NCBI GenBank assembly: GCA_026120185.1
Contig: JANUWF010001783.1
Location: 5,487,001 to 5,551,000, forward strand
Direction of reading: 5' to 3'
DNA length: 64,000 bases
Source: Voacanga thouarsii
Taxonomy: Eukaryota > Streptophyta > Magnoliopsida > Gentianales > Apocynaceae
The notes beneath the pieces are model-generated. The model made no database searches. It was given only the letters and a program-made list of their open reading frames with translations, and had not been told where the DNA came from. The stretch's first letter is position 1, and every line of letters starts with the position of its first letter. A program made the position numbers and the translations under genes. Positions 36,649-48,700 of the stretch are shown here, one piece after another.

Positions 36649-37661
36649 TGTTGAAAATGGCAACTTTGGGAGTTAATAATTTTTAACTCATGATCAGTTA
36701 GCCTAAAACAATTAATGGGAATTGTTCTTGACATGTTAGAGATTGTTTTGATTGTGGTAGAAGCCATTTTCATGGTGGGAATCCATAATTAAATGTTGTT
36801 AAAGTTGGGTATTTAACCATTTGGGAACTCATGTTAGACATGAGTCCCACATAGAAAAAATAGAGGAGTGTGGAAGCCTTTATATACTAAAAGGCTTTTC
36901 TATAGACTTAATAGAAAAGCCCAAGGTATAGAGGATGCCACGCGCGCGCCGTCCGCCCCGCCCGGCTCGGGCTTGGCCCATGTTTTCACGATCCTCTATT
37001 TTTATTTGGCCCAATTAACTCTAAATTGAAAAGGAATAGGAAACATAAAATCTGGTAAGGGAATTAGGGCTTCCTAATCCGAATTGGGTTTTAATTTTCC
37101 TAAGGCGAGATTAAAATGGGGAATAGAGCCGCTATTAGGGTTAACCCCTTTTCCTGCTTTTTGCTTCCTGTGAGAAAATTCGCTGCTTCAGTTTTCTCTC
37201 CACGATCCATAATTTTGCCTTATCGGGACCGGCGAATTGAGGGGATTTTTGAGGTGATCATAGTTGATGTGCGTCAACAGTGATCTGAGACCGTCTTATC
37301 CTGCAAGAAGAGTCGCTGTACCCATCGCATCGGAGTGGGGCGAATAGCTTCTTGAAGGCAAACCAGTATTAGACTGGTGATTCGGTCAGCAGTACAGTAC
37401 GTTGCGGCGCAGCTTGTCTAGAGGAGTGCCGGCGCCTGGTACGTTCTGGTAGAACCGCGAGCAAGTCTCTCAGGTATACTACTGATTTGTTTATTAAGTG
37501 TGAATTATGTCTCGTTACATTACGTTTGGACTGTGTGGCCTTGCCGGCATTGTTGATATTTGATAATTGCAATTGTTAGAGCCCTGGTCGGGTATAGGCG
37601 GTACTTGTTCAATTCAGTTGAATTATCTGTCTGTACTCGTAGGTACCCTGTTTGTCTAACA
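36649..37661 (+). repeat. Cop-2 right LTR (about 1,013 bp)
   Basis: Direct repeat of 31876-32891, ending at the aaaat duplication. Differences from the left LTR are mainly single substitutions and two or three 1-3 bp indels. Confidence 0.92.
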
Positions 37662-37680
37662 AAAATTTCATAACATATCT

Positions 37681-37725
37681 CTAATACTGCTAAATTATTG
37701 AGTTATCAATTTATTATAAAATAAG

Positions 37726-37775
<50 letters not shown>

Positions 37776-38994
37776 CCACATGCATTATTCGCAATCTATC
37801 TATCATTATGTTGCAAAATCTGCCAATATCATTTTATGCTAATTAATATAATTTTCCTACTTTTTTTTTTTATCATTTTATATACCTGTAAGAGATTTAT
37901 CAATTTAGATTATATGTGTTCTTTAAACTAAAAAGATACGAAAGTGAAAATATATAATTAACAAAATCGTTGAAAGTTGTAAAAGTACAACAAATTTAAT
38001 GAATTGTGTTTTCGCATTTTTAAAGAAGAAAAAAATTTTATTTTGCTTATAGTAATAGAAATTTTTACATGTAAAGAAAATTTAATTTTAAGGAAAAGCA
38101 TGAGAAGAAATATTACTTCTACTAATTAAGTTAGCCTTCCCCCCCCCCTCTCTATTTTTAGCGGTGGAGGAACTGCTAATTGATTTATTTTTTTGTAAGA
38201 TCTTTCAAATTAAGTATATGTAATTTTTTCTATGCTTGCAATAAAGATCTCGCTTTTCCCACCCCGGGGGGGAAAAAAAAAGGAAAGAAAGTTTGATGTT
38301 TGAATCCATTAAAAATATTTGGTCATTTGAGCTATGAGTATTTAACTACGATGAGTGAAAAGCGTCATGTATGAATATCCTTTTTTGAACTCCTTTGATT
38401 TCGTGCATTTTCACACTTTATTGTCCGAACATCAAAGTTAAAAGTACGTATATTAAGATTTGTTTTTACAAAAGTTAAAAAACTTATTTAAAAAACCATA
38501 ATTAATAATGTTAAAAAATTATGTTATTCTTTTTTAGAAATTAAAAATTTTATTAATACAATGATTAAGTAGAATATTACAATAAATAGGATAGCAATAA
38601 AAGTGAAAATAAAGATAATAAAATTATTTTTAAATTTTAAAGCAACATATATTGCAAAACAAAAAAACATTTTCCTAAAACAGAAAGAATAAAAGTTTTG
38701 AAAGAACCCGCAAGAAATAGTATTGACTAGAAAGACTTGAAAAACTACAGAGATTACAGGAGCATGAACCTGAGATTCCCTAGCTAATGCTGGCTTTATA
38801 ATTAAGACCAAACTTGGCTAATAAAAAAAGCGCCAATAGCAAGTAAAACATTCGAACTTATTTTTTATTTTTGTAATTATACCCTAGAAATCAAACCCTA
38901 GATTTTGTAACTATGAGTCAATACAAGAAAGAATGAAATATCTTATCATTAGAAAGTGATACGATCATTTTTTGAACTTAAAGACTACATATGG
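37681..38994. other. AT-rich host spacer between Cop-1 and Cop-3
   Basis: Contains a (TA)n array (about 37730-37771), a run of ten C (38139-38148) and several A or T runs. A 95-codon minus-strand frame at 38524-38811 has no recognisable features. Nothing else is seen. Confidence 0.6.
37730..37771. repeat. (TA)n microsatellite
   Basis: About 20 uninterrupted TA units just outside the Cop-1 right TSD. Confidence 0.9.
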
Positions 38995-38999
38995 CTTTT

Positions 39000-39366
39000 T
39001 GTTATGAATTATTGGAATTTCCATTAATTAGTGGAGGCTCCACTAATTATGGATTTATGTGAATTATTAGAAGATTTTTATGGATGTCCACCATTTAGTG
39101 GAGACACCATTAATTGAGATTAGTTGAAGATGATGTATGCCATGATGTATTTCACTAATTAGAGCTCTATAAATAGAGCTATTCTCTAAACTTGTAATAC
39201 ACCATTATTTTGTGAAAGAAAGATTAGTGAAAGAAAGATTAGAGAAAGAATTGTGAGAGAAAGAAAGAGAGAAATTGGAAGAGAAATTCTTGTGCAAAGA
39301 ATAGTTAGAATTTTCTTAGTGTGTAGTGTGTAGATTTTATTCTAACACTACCCTAATTTTATAACA
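39000..39366 (+). repeat. Cop-3 left LTR
   Basis: TGTTATGAATT...ttttataaca. It holds a 12-bp-arm palindrome around gtggaggctccac (39025-39049), and a TATA box centred in the inverted repeat AGCTCTAT-AA-ATAGAGCT (39163-39180). Transcription would start a few dozen bases downstream. Confidence 0.95.
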
Positions 39367-39375
39367 CGTTATCAG

Positions 39376-39445
39376 CACGAGTCTCTACCGTTATTAAAGC
39401 CAGAAGACAGCACGAGTCTCTGCCGTTATTAAAGCCAGAAGACAG
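39376..39445 (+). repeat. 35-bp tandem duplication in the Cop-3 leader
   Basis: cacgagtctctaccgttatt... is repeated once (39376-39410 and 39411-39445) just before gag. The same two-copy arrangement, diverged, is present in Cop-1 at about 27256-27325, so it is a family feature. Confidence 0.85.
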
Positions 39446-39456
39446 GTACGCATTTA

Positions 39457-40521
39457 TTGATCTCTATGGCTAATCTCGCTAAACTCGAATTTGTAGCCCT
39501 TGATATTTCTGGAAAAAATTATATGTCATGGGTTCTCGATGCAGAAATGCATCTAAATGCTGAAGGCCTTAGTGAAACTATTCAAGCACATAATAGTGCA
39601 TCTGCACAACACAAGGCTAAAGCTTTGATTTTTATTCGTCGTCATCTCGATGAAAATTTGAAAATGGAATATCTTACCGAAAAAGATCCATATGGTCTGT
39701 GGGTAAATTTAAAAGAAAGATTTGACCACCTGAAGATGGTCGTACTACCTACTGCACGGTATGAATGGTTGCACCTGAGGTTGCAAGATTTTAAAACCGT
39801 GAATGAATATAGCTCCGCAATGTATAAAATTACATCTCAATTAAAATTATGCGGAGAAAAAGTGACTGATGAAGATATGTTGGAGAAGACATTCTCCACC
39901 TTTCATGCCTCGAATATTGTCCTGCAGCAACAATATCGAGAAAATGGGTATACAAAATTTACAGATTTAATTACTGCCCTCCTCATTGCAGAGAAAAATA
40001 ATGAGTTATTATTGAGAAATCATGAAGTCGGACCAATCGGCTCTACAGAGACTCCTGAAGTGAATGCTGTTGGCTCCAGCAGAAGCCATCGTTATAGTCG
40101 TGGTCGTGGCCGTGGTCGTGGTTATGGTCGTAGTCACGCTCGATATTTCCCTTATCACAATTATAATCAAACTGTGAGAAATACTGGCCACCTGAAGTGG
40201 AACAGAAAAGATCAAAAGGGAAAAGAAAAAGAAATTGAAGAAAAGCATGAGGATATATGTTATAGATGTGGCATGAAAGATCATTGGTCACGAAACTGTC
40301 GTACGGCTAAGCATTTAGTTGAATTGTATCAAGCTTTATTGAAAAATAAAAATGTGGAAGCAAATTTTTCTCAACATCCAATAAATAATGTTGATGATGA
40401 CGATAGTGATCCTGAAGATCTTAATATCAATATTACCCATATGGATGTATCGGATTTTTTTGAACACCCAGACGGTAGGATAGACCATTTAATTGGTGAT
40501 GGCAGTGTCCAAAAGAACTAA
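39457..40521 (+). CDS. Cop-3 gag protein (354 codons)
   Basis: An open frame with the copia gag layout. An N-terminal UBN2-type domain (about residues 5-200) includes NYMSWVLDAEMHL and LKERFDHLK. An Arg-Gly-rich basic stretch with repeated RGRG follows at about 215-230. A CCHC zinc knuckle CYRCGMKDHWSRNC lies near residue 273, then an acidic tail. It would form the particle shell and bind the RNA. The first ATG at 39457 has a second Met three codons on (MISMANLAK); related sequences usually begin at the MANL site, so the start may be 39466. Pol begins 82 bp downstream in another frame. Confidence 0.92.
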   Translation: MISMANLAKLEFVALDISGKNYMSWVLDAEMHLNAEGLSETIQAHNSASAQHKAKALIFIRRHLDENLKMEYLTEKDPYGLWVNLKERFDHLKMVVLPTARYEWLHLRLQDFKTVNEYSSAMYKITSQLKLCGEKVTDEDMLEKTFSTFHASNIVLQQQYRENGYTKFTDLITALLIAEKNNELLLRNHEVGPIGSTETPEVNAVGSSRSHRYSRGRGRGRGYGRSHARYFPYHNYNQTVRNTGHLKWNRKDQKGKEKEIEEKHEDICYRCGMKDHWSRNCRTAKHLVELYQALLKNKNVEANFSQHPINNVDDDDSDPEDLNINITHMDVSDFFEHPDGRIDHLIGDGSVQKN

Positions 40522-40603
40522 AGCCTCACCCTGATATTTTTGTATTTTCATTTTCATTCTATTCTAATAATATTTACGTTTACATATATATATTTGTGTT
40601 CAG

Positions 40604-43600
40604 ATGGCTGTTATTAATGATGATGTATGCATTATTGATAGTGGAACTACACACACCATACTAAAAAATGAGAAATATTTTTCTGATCTCAAAATGAGAG
40701 AAATAAATATTTATACAATAAACGGTAGTGCAAATGTAATTGAGGGCTCCGGAAGAGCTAGTATATTGTTGCCTAAAGGAACAACAATTATTATTGATAA
40801 GGCACTATTTTCCTCAAAATCCAGAAGAAATTTATTGAGTTTTAAAGATATCCGCAGAAATGGGTATCATGTTGAAACAAATGAGGAAAATGGGATTGAG
40901 CATCTTTTTATTACTCAAATGCATTTGGGTAAGAAATCGGTATTAGAAAAACTGCCGTCTTTTTCTACTGGTCTATATTTTGTAAAAATTCGTACAATTG
41001 AAATCCATCATCTAGTAAACCGAAGTTTATCGATCCTATTACTTTTAGCATTTGGCATGACCGGTTGGGTCATCCGGGATCTACCATGATGAGAAGAATC
41101 ATTGAGAATACACATGGTCATCCTTTAAAAAATAAAAGGATATTAACATCAGAAAAATTCGCATGTACTCGCATGTTCCCTAGGAAAATTAATTGTTAAA
41201 CCATCACCAGTAAAAGTAGGAGCTGAAAGTCCTACATTTCTCGAACGGATTCACGGAGATATTTGTGGACCTATTGATCCACCATGTGGACCGTTCAAAT
41301 ATTTTATGGTCTTAATTGATGCATCATCCCGATGGTCACATGTATGTTTATTATCTACTCGCAACCTGGCGTTTGCGAGATTACTTGCTCAAATAATTAA
41401 ATTACGAGCACAATTTCCGGACCATCACATTAAAAATATCCGTTTGGATAATGTCGGTGAATTTTCATCACATGCTTTTGATGCATATTGCATGTCAATT
41501 GGGATTAATGTTGAACATCCTGTAGCTCATGTTCACACACGTGAATGGTCTTGTCGAATCTTTGATTAAACGATTACAATTAATTGCTAAACCATTATTA
41601 ATGAAAACAAATCTCCCAACATCTGCCTGGGGACATGCTATTCTACATGCTCGCAACACTTGTACGTATAAGACCAACTAGTTATCATAAATTCTCTCCT
41701 TTGCAATTGGCTTTTGGGTCGGAACCAAATATGGCTCATTTAAGAATTTTTGGGTGTGTCAGTATATATTCCAATTGCACTAAACCAACGTACAAAGATG
41801 GGTCCTCAAAGAAGAAAGGGGATATATGTTGGATATGATTCTCCCTCTATTATCGGGTATGTTGAACCCCCGACAGAGATGTATTCACAAGCAAGATTTG
41901 CTGATTGTCATTTTGATGAATCATTATTCCCTAAATTAGGGGAGAACCCAAACAAGTATAAAAAGGATCTTGATTGGACAACATCATTAAATTATCTTGA
42001 TCCGCGCACAAGCGCATGTGAACTTGAAGTTCAAAAGATAATTCATTTGCAAAGCATTACAAATCAAATGCCGACGCTTTTGTTGACTCCGTAAGAGTTA
42101 CAAAATCGCATATTCCAGCCTATAAATGCTCCTATTCGAATTGAAGTTCCAGCAGAACAAAATATTATACCTATAGTCTGCTGAGTCAAAAACACGCCGT
42201 AAGCGTGGCCGACCTCTTGGTTCTAAAGATAAAAATCCTCGAAAGAAAAGAGGATTAAATGATCCGGAAGATCATATTGAAGAAAAGAATGATAAAGACC
42301 AAGAGAGAACTGATGACAAAGAACCAGAAGTTGATGAAAGTAACACCGAAATTTCTATCAATTATACCACTTCCGGTAGAAGTTGGAATCGGATAGAAAC
42401 TGTTATTGATAATATATTTGCATACAATATATCTCTTGATGTTACACAGGATAATGATGATCCCGAACCAATATCGATTGATGAATGTCGGCATAGAAAA
42501 GATTGGCTGCAATGGAAAGATGCGATTCAATCGGAGTTAAATGCACCGGCAAAACGTGAAGTCTTCGGACCTGCAGTCCGAACACCGTAAGGTATAAAAC
42601 CTGTTGGCTACAAATGGATATTTGTGCGAAAGCGCAATTAAAAGAGTGAAATCGTTCGATATAAAGCGCGATTAGTAGCCCAAGGTTTTTCACAAAGACC
42701 AGGTATTGATTATGATGAAACTTATTCTCCCGTTGTTGATGCTATTACACTCGATATCTTATCGATTTGGCAAGACATGAAAAGATAGATATGCGCCTAT
42801 TAGATGGTGTCACTACTTACTTGTATGGAAATTTAGAAAATGATGTTTACATGAAAATCCTCGAAGGATTTCATATGCCCGAAGCATATAAACATTATCC
42901 TCGTGAAAATTACTCCATCAAGTTGCGTAAATCATTATATGGCTCGAAGCAATCAGGCGCATGTGGTTCACACGTCTTAGTGAATATTTATTGAAAGCGG
43001 GATTTAAAAATGACCAGGTATGTCCATGTGTTTTTATTAAGAAATCTGGTTCTAAATTTGTGATATTAGCTATATATGTTGATGATATTAATCTTATTGG
43101 AACTCCTGAAGAGCTCCAAGAAACAATTGATTATTTAAAAAGAGAATTCGAAATCAAGGATTTTGGTAAAACCAAATTTTGCCTTGGTTTACAAATTGAA
43201 CATTTGGAGAGTGGAACATTTATTCATCAATCAACATATACAGCAAAAGTGCTAAAAAGATTTTACATGGACAAAGCACATCCATTAAGTATTCCAATGA
43301 TCGTCCGATCATTAAATGTGGATAAAGATCCTTTCCGACCTCAAGAAAATGATGAAGAACTCCTTGGTCCTGAAGTAACATATCTCAAGTGCAATTGGTG
43401 CATTGATGTATCTTGCTAATAACACACGACTCGATATTGCTTTCATTGTCAATTTATTAGCAAGATTTAGTTCTTCACCAACACGACGACATTGGAATGG
43501 AATTAAACAAGTCCTTCGATATCTCCAAGGTACAATTGATCTCGAATTATTTTATTCAAATAAAACCAGTCCAACATTGATAGGTTATGCAGATGCTGGT

Positions 43601-44101
43601 TATTTATCTGATCCACATAAAGCACGTTCTCAAACGGGCTATCTATTTACATGTGGAAATACTCGCTATATCATGGCGTTCTACGAAACAATCTATAGCA
43701 GACTACTTCTTCAAATCATGCTCGAAATTATAGCCATTCATGAAGCAAGTCGAGAATGTGTATGGCTAAGATCCATGATTCATTATATCCGAGAAAGTTG
43801 TGGATTATCATCAATCAAAGGTATTCCAACTCCTCTTTATGAAGACAATGCAGCTTGCATAGCTCAATTACGAGGAGGATATATTAAAGGAGATCGGACA
43901 AAACATATTTCACCAAAATTCTTCTTTACTCATGAACTCCAGAAGAAAGGTGAAATTGATGTGCTACAAATTCGGTCATGTGACAACCTCACAGATATTT
44001 TCACGAAGACTTTACCGACTGCAACATTTGAGAAGTTGAGATATAAAATCGGTATGCGTCGGTTTAAAGATTTAAAAGAATCATCTTATCAGGGGGAGTA
44101 A
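40604..44101 (+). pseudogene. Cop-3 pol with multiple single-base frameshifts
   Basis: Domains in order: protease DSGTTHT (about 40637); GAG-pre-integrase (FWHDRLGHP with a lost base near 41051); integrase to about 41900; reverse transcriptase with YVDDINLIG (43075) and LKREFEIKDFGKTKF; RNase H with YADAGYLSDPHKARSQTGY and DIFTKTLP, ending at 44101. Reading frames switch at least ten times by 1-nt gains or losses relative to Cop-1, although the substitutions are few. Either the copy is dead or the sequence has local errors. Confidence 0.9.
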
Positions 44102-44227
44102 TAAACAGACATATAGAATAGTGTACTCTTTTTCCTTCACTAGATTTTTTTTTCCCACTGGGTTTTTATCTAGTAAGGTTTTAACGAGGCATATTCTTTA
44201 TGTAATGGATGGACATCCAAGGGGGAG

Positions 44228-44594
44228 TGTTATGAATTATTGGAATTTCCATTAATTAGTGGAGGCTCCACTAATTATGGATTTATGTGAATTATTAGAA
44301 GATTTTTGTGGATGTCCACCATTTAGTGGAGACACCATTAATTGAGATTAGTTGAAGATGATGTATGCCATGATGTATTTCACTAATTAGAGCTCTATAA
44401 ATAGAGCTATTCTCTAAACTTGTAATACACCATTATTTTGTGAAAGAAAGATTAGTGAAAGAAAGATTAGAGAAAGAATTGTGAGAGAAAGAAAGAGAGA
44501 AATTTGAAGAGAAATTCTTGTGCAAAGAATAGTTAGAATTTTCTTAGTGTGTAGTGTGTAGATTTTATTCTAACACTACCCTAATTTTATAACA
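44228..44594 (+). repeat. Cop-3 right LTR
   Basis: Same length as the left LTR, with two substitutions (A to G in tttttatgg, G to T in aattggaag). Ends ttttataaca directly before the ctttt TSD. Confidence 0.95.
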
Positions 44595-44599
44595 CTTTT

Positions 44600-44869
44600 G
44601 ACGTTTTTCTTGTCTTAATTGCGTTTTCAATTATTTCAAATCGATAATGATCTCATTTTTGTTCTTTTCAAATGGTTATGTAATCTAGAAATTAATGACC
44701 TTATTATGTATTTTAAATTATTTTTACAAGCGTGACAACACAAATATTACATTCACTCCCCAAATAAAATTCAAACCTTTAGAAGCGAAAGCCATTATAG
44801 GCATTTGACAATGTTAGCGATGGGTTGCACTTTTTAGACCCGAGTATAGTGTTAAATGTGTTAGGGTTG
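44600..44869. other. Spacer between Cop-3 and the LINE
   Basis: Non-coding, without repeats seen. The LINE 5' end cannot be placed exactly and may begin within this stretch. Confidence 0.4.
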
Positions 44870-45788
44870 TTAAGTCATTGTTCGGAAGCAACGTGTCATG
44901 TTAGCCTCCAAGATATGTGTCAAATATGAAAGGGTACAAGTAAAAAAGACTGTTCATAGTGATAGGATCCATTTAACTTCTTGGAATATAGGGATTTTGA
45001 CCGGTAAATTGACAAAATTAGTGGAGGTTATGAAAAGAAAAAAGACTAACACTTTGTGTCTTTAGGGAACTAAATGGGTAGGTGACAAAGCAAGAGTAGT
45101 AGCACCTTGGAATTATAAGCTTTGGTATTTAGACAGAGCTAAGAATAGAAATGGAGTCGACATAATTATTTACCGTAAGTTCATTGATGATATGGTTGAA
45201 GTGCAGAGTACATATACTGCACAAGTAGAATAACAAGATTTTGAGTATCAAAATCATAATTGGCGGTGAGATTGCTACTATTATTAGTACATATGCTGCA
45301 CAAGTAGAATTTGATGATTCGATTAGACAATAGTTTTGGAAAGATTTAGTTGAGATTGTATAAAATGTATCATATGCGGAGAAGCTTTTCATTTAATGGA
45401 CATGTGGGTTCTGATCGGAGCGGGTTTGAAAATGTTCGTGGAGGTCAAGGTTTTGGAGATAGAAATGAGGCAAAAACTACTATGCTTGACTTTACCTTAG
45501 CCTATGATTTGATTATAGCAAACATTTGGTACAAGGAGAGAGATTCTCACTTGGTGACTTAAGTGGGTTAAATGCCAGTCAGACTGACTTCTTTATTATG
45601 AGACGTAGGTTTTGAAATAGTTGTACAAATTATAAAGTTATTCCAGGCGAGAGTGTTGTTACATAACATAGGCTGTTGGTTCTCGAATTTTATTTTAGAA
45701 AAAATGGTAAGCAAAAGAGTCATCAAGTTGACCCTATGATTAAGTTGTGGAAGCTACAGAGGGATGAAAGAACAACCTTTGTCAATAG

Positions 45789-48700
45789 TGTAACACCCTA
45801 CCTTTCTATATAGTAGCGGGCTTCACTCTTGTGGGATGTCACCTCGTCCAATTGCCCAGATAAGAGGTCTTTATAACGAACTTAATTTAGTACATAGTAA
45901 AAAATTGCTCAAAATGCTTCTTATTAAATACAAGAAGATACACGGAGTCAGTCTTCTAATACCATATTTAAAACATAATAGATATGAGATACAGCGTGAG
46001 CCTTTGAGAATCCACCGTACTTCCGCTACACCTCTAATCCCTAAAATTTTTAAAGAGAAATAATACACGTATGAGTGAAAATCACTCAATAAGTCCCGTG
46101 TGTGCTAGTGTTTTATAAATCAAATAGACAAAAGTATTATCAGTATTTGTTGCATAAAAACATTGTATTTTCCATTGAAAATAGTTCTACAGCTCACTAG
46201 GATGTCGTTCATTTAAAATTCAATCATTTTTGAAAAATTGAATTTTCATCCAGCATCATTGCCTTAATTTTTGAAATGTAGGCCCTTGTCGGCTTACGTG
46301 CAAAGTGCACAAGGCTTCGCCTTTGGTATCATGATCTTATTATGTCAGGGACTACGCCTTACAGCAATCAATAGTGCATTGCCAGAGCGACATTACAGTT
46401 TTATTGTACTAGAACACAAGTCTATAATACTCAACTATGCATTGTCAAAGATTTAAAATATTTTACTTGCCACCTTAAGCTCAGGGGTCCCAATCCTGAC
46501 TTCAATCACCATTGAGGCAGCAAGGAGTTGAGCACACCAGGTGCTCCGTCCAGCATTCGTGAACAACCCAAAATAATGTGCACACAAGGCACAGGCAATT
46601 GTTAGGCGCTAAACGGTTAGTTAGGATGACTTATCTCAATGTCCTATTGTATTGTTTGTACTAAGACAATCCTCAGAACTGTGCAAGGTTACTTGGAGTT
46701 GTCTACCTTTAACATGAGTTAGTACAAAGATCAAAGTCCTTCCTGAATACTCAACGTCTTCACTGGTTCACAAGACCAGTACCAACACCACATTCTCGCG
46801 GGAATTCAAAATAAAATATTTTCTGGGGCCAAAATATCATTTTTCAAAAGTTGATCCCACTGGCTCACAAGGCCCGTTAATTAATCCCATTAGCTCACAA
46901 GGCCAATTAATTATCTTATTCCAAAAGGAATATCAATAAATAATTTTTGGGGCTAAAATACTATTTTCTAAAGTTAATCTCATACCGAGAGATTGTTCTC
47001 TAAAACCATAGCGAAAAAGGATAAAAAAAATCCTTTTCATAAGATAAAATAAGTTCCTAAAGGTATTTTCGTCATTTGAAGAATACCCAATTTCGAAAAG
47101 AGTATTATTCAGGAATTCTAGAATTTAAATCCAAAATAAAGAATTTAATTCAAGAAATCCCAATTATAATCCATAATATTCATAATTCACATTTTCCCAA
47201 AAACCATTTACATAAAAAGGAACATTAATGCTTTCCCAAGATAACACATTATTTCGTCTTATAATTATTGAAAAGAAAGCTTTTCAGGTATACATGTGTA
47301 CCTAAGAATTATTTATAATTTAAGTGACCCAAAAGTCCTTATAGAAAATATTGTTTCCTAAAGTTTCCAAAAATTTCCCATTTAGATAAATCATTCCTTA
47401 TTTAGAAAAACCATATCTTGTTTAGGAAAATACAAAGGTTCCTCAACCTCATTGCTATTCTTTAGGAAACGGTCACTTACTATAAATAATTCTAATAATG
47501 AAAATCTATATTTTCATTCAAATTTAACATAACATAATGTAATTTCCTTCTCAGAAACAACATTATTCTTGTTCAGAGAAACCAAAAGGATTCATAGAAT
47601 ATTTCTAAGTAAAACATAATTTCACTAGTACAAAACATGGTTTGTGAAACATGTGGGACTCACCTTGTGTCCTACTTCGATACAGTAAAATATATTATCC
47701 TAACTTTCATTGAATCCTTAATGCGAACCGCCTACATCAAGGATCATTATATACTCAGTGTAGCATGTTATGATTCACAACTAAAAAAATGCTAATATAA
47801 GGAAATTACTAATTTCTTAGTTTTCCCTATTTTTTCTTGAGATAGCATTTCTTCACATAAATAAATCCATCACTCACATCTTTATTCCTTTGTTTCCACA
47901 TGAATGGAAGACTTTCATAAGCCTTTACAACTTCCTTATTCATCCATGAACATCATTGAATTAACAATGAAATTCATTTCCTTTAGAATAGTTTCTACAT
48001 TTTCCAACTTTGACACCTATTTTTGTTTTTAGCATATCTTTCAATATACAACTCTGACTAACCTCAAATTTATGCCAAAATGCTCGTAAGACATTCAACT
48101 AGTATCTTATGGATTCCTTTTCCTCAGGCCTGAATTCGTTGCAGCACTGCTGGGGCAAAAATTCCCATCTTTTCATGACCCAACCATTATTTTCACAAAT
48201 AATCATTATTATTTCGTTCTCCTTTAATTAAACCAATTATACAACACATACTCCATCTTAATTTCCATCATATCACTCTTCAATTCTCTGATTTTTAGAT
48301 CTATTCATCCCAGCAAATCCATAATTCCATGGCACAAAATTAATAATTATACATAAGAACAACAATAAATCATTTTTCTTAACAATTAAACAATTTTTCC
48401 ATTTCAATTTCATCTTCATTTTTTGCAACCATGAACTACCCCTTAAAACACCTTCAAAACTTCTTCATGCACCATATAAAACATAGCATATAGTCCCCAC
48501 AAACAGCCGACACACGCAACATACACAATCATTTGAAGAACATAGCTAAATTCTAAGATAATTCATGAAAATTATGGATTTTCTCAATAATATTTATATC
48601 AAAATAATCCTTGTACTCCATACTCCAGCTTTAATTCATGAATGATAAACTTTTACTTTGTTTGTAGCTTAGTTTGAGCTGGAATTGTCCCAAGTATTAC

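Larger units (their letters stand above)
31876..37661 (+). mobile_element. Cop-2: copia element with 1-kb LTRs, inserted in the Cop-1 right LTR
   Basis: LTRs 31876-32891 and 36649-37661, starting TGTTGAAAATGGC and ending tctatca or tctaaca. Flanks aaaat (31871-31875 and 37662-37666) are a perfect TSD inside the Cop-1 LTR. A purine tract tctggggga precedes the right LTR. The LTRs differ at about 40 places by eye (near 4 percent). The internal region is broken and lacks most of the reverse transcriptase, so it is defective. Confidence 0.93.
26944..37675 (+). mobile_element. Cop-1: old Ty1/copia element, 3' LTR split by Cop-2
   Basis: Left LTR 26944-27244. Right LTR 31585-31875 continues at 37667-37675 after Cop-2. 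Flanks tatct (26939-26943 and 37676-37680) are a perfect TSD around the whole nest. Internal DNA (27245-31584) matches Cop-3 throughout but is full of stops and indels. Without Cop-2 the element is about 4.9 kb. The LTR starts TGTTG.GAATATGTTAGAATTAATG. The purine tract taagggggggg lies before the right LTR. Confidence 0.9.
39000..44594 (+). mobile_element. Cop-3: young Ty1/copia element of the Cop-1 family
   Basis: LTRs 39000-39366 and 44228-44594 are both 367 bp and differ at two bases by eye. Perfect TSD ctttt (38995-38999 and 44595-44599). The leader has a duplicated 35-bp block (39376-39445). Purine tract aagggggag at 44219-44227. Gag is open; pol is interrupted by many single-base indels. 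At two differences in 367 bp the insertion should be recent. The sequence after the LTR (cgttatcagcacgag) is not the usual initiator-Met primer site but is shared with Cop-1. Confidence 0.95.

Noticed and set aside
38524..38811. 95-codon minus-strand ORF
   Set aside because: Hydrophobic, AT-driven composition with no recognisable motif or splice context.
39376..39445. CRISPR-like or satellite array
   Set aside because: Only two copies, inside a copia leader; no spacer structure, and the genome is a plant.
40474..40604. Simple intron joining gag to pol in Cop-3
   Set aside because: The GT sites tested (40475, 40496, 40505) leave a phase that does not read into the pol frame at 40604.
45129..45562. 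Small ORFs in the left LINE part as genes
   Set aside because: They are fragments of the decayed LINE endonuclease frame or its complement.
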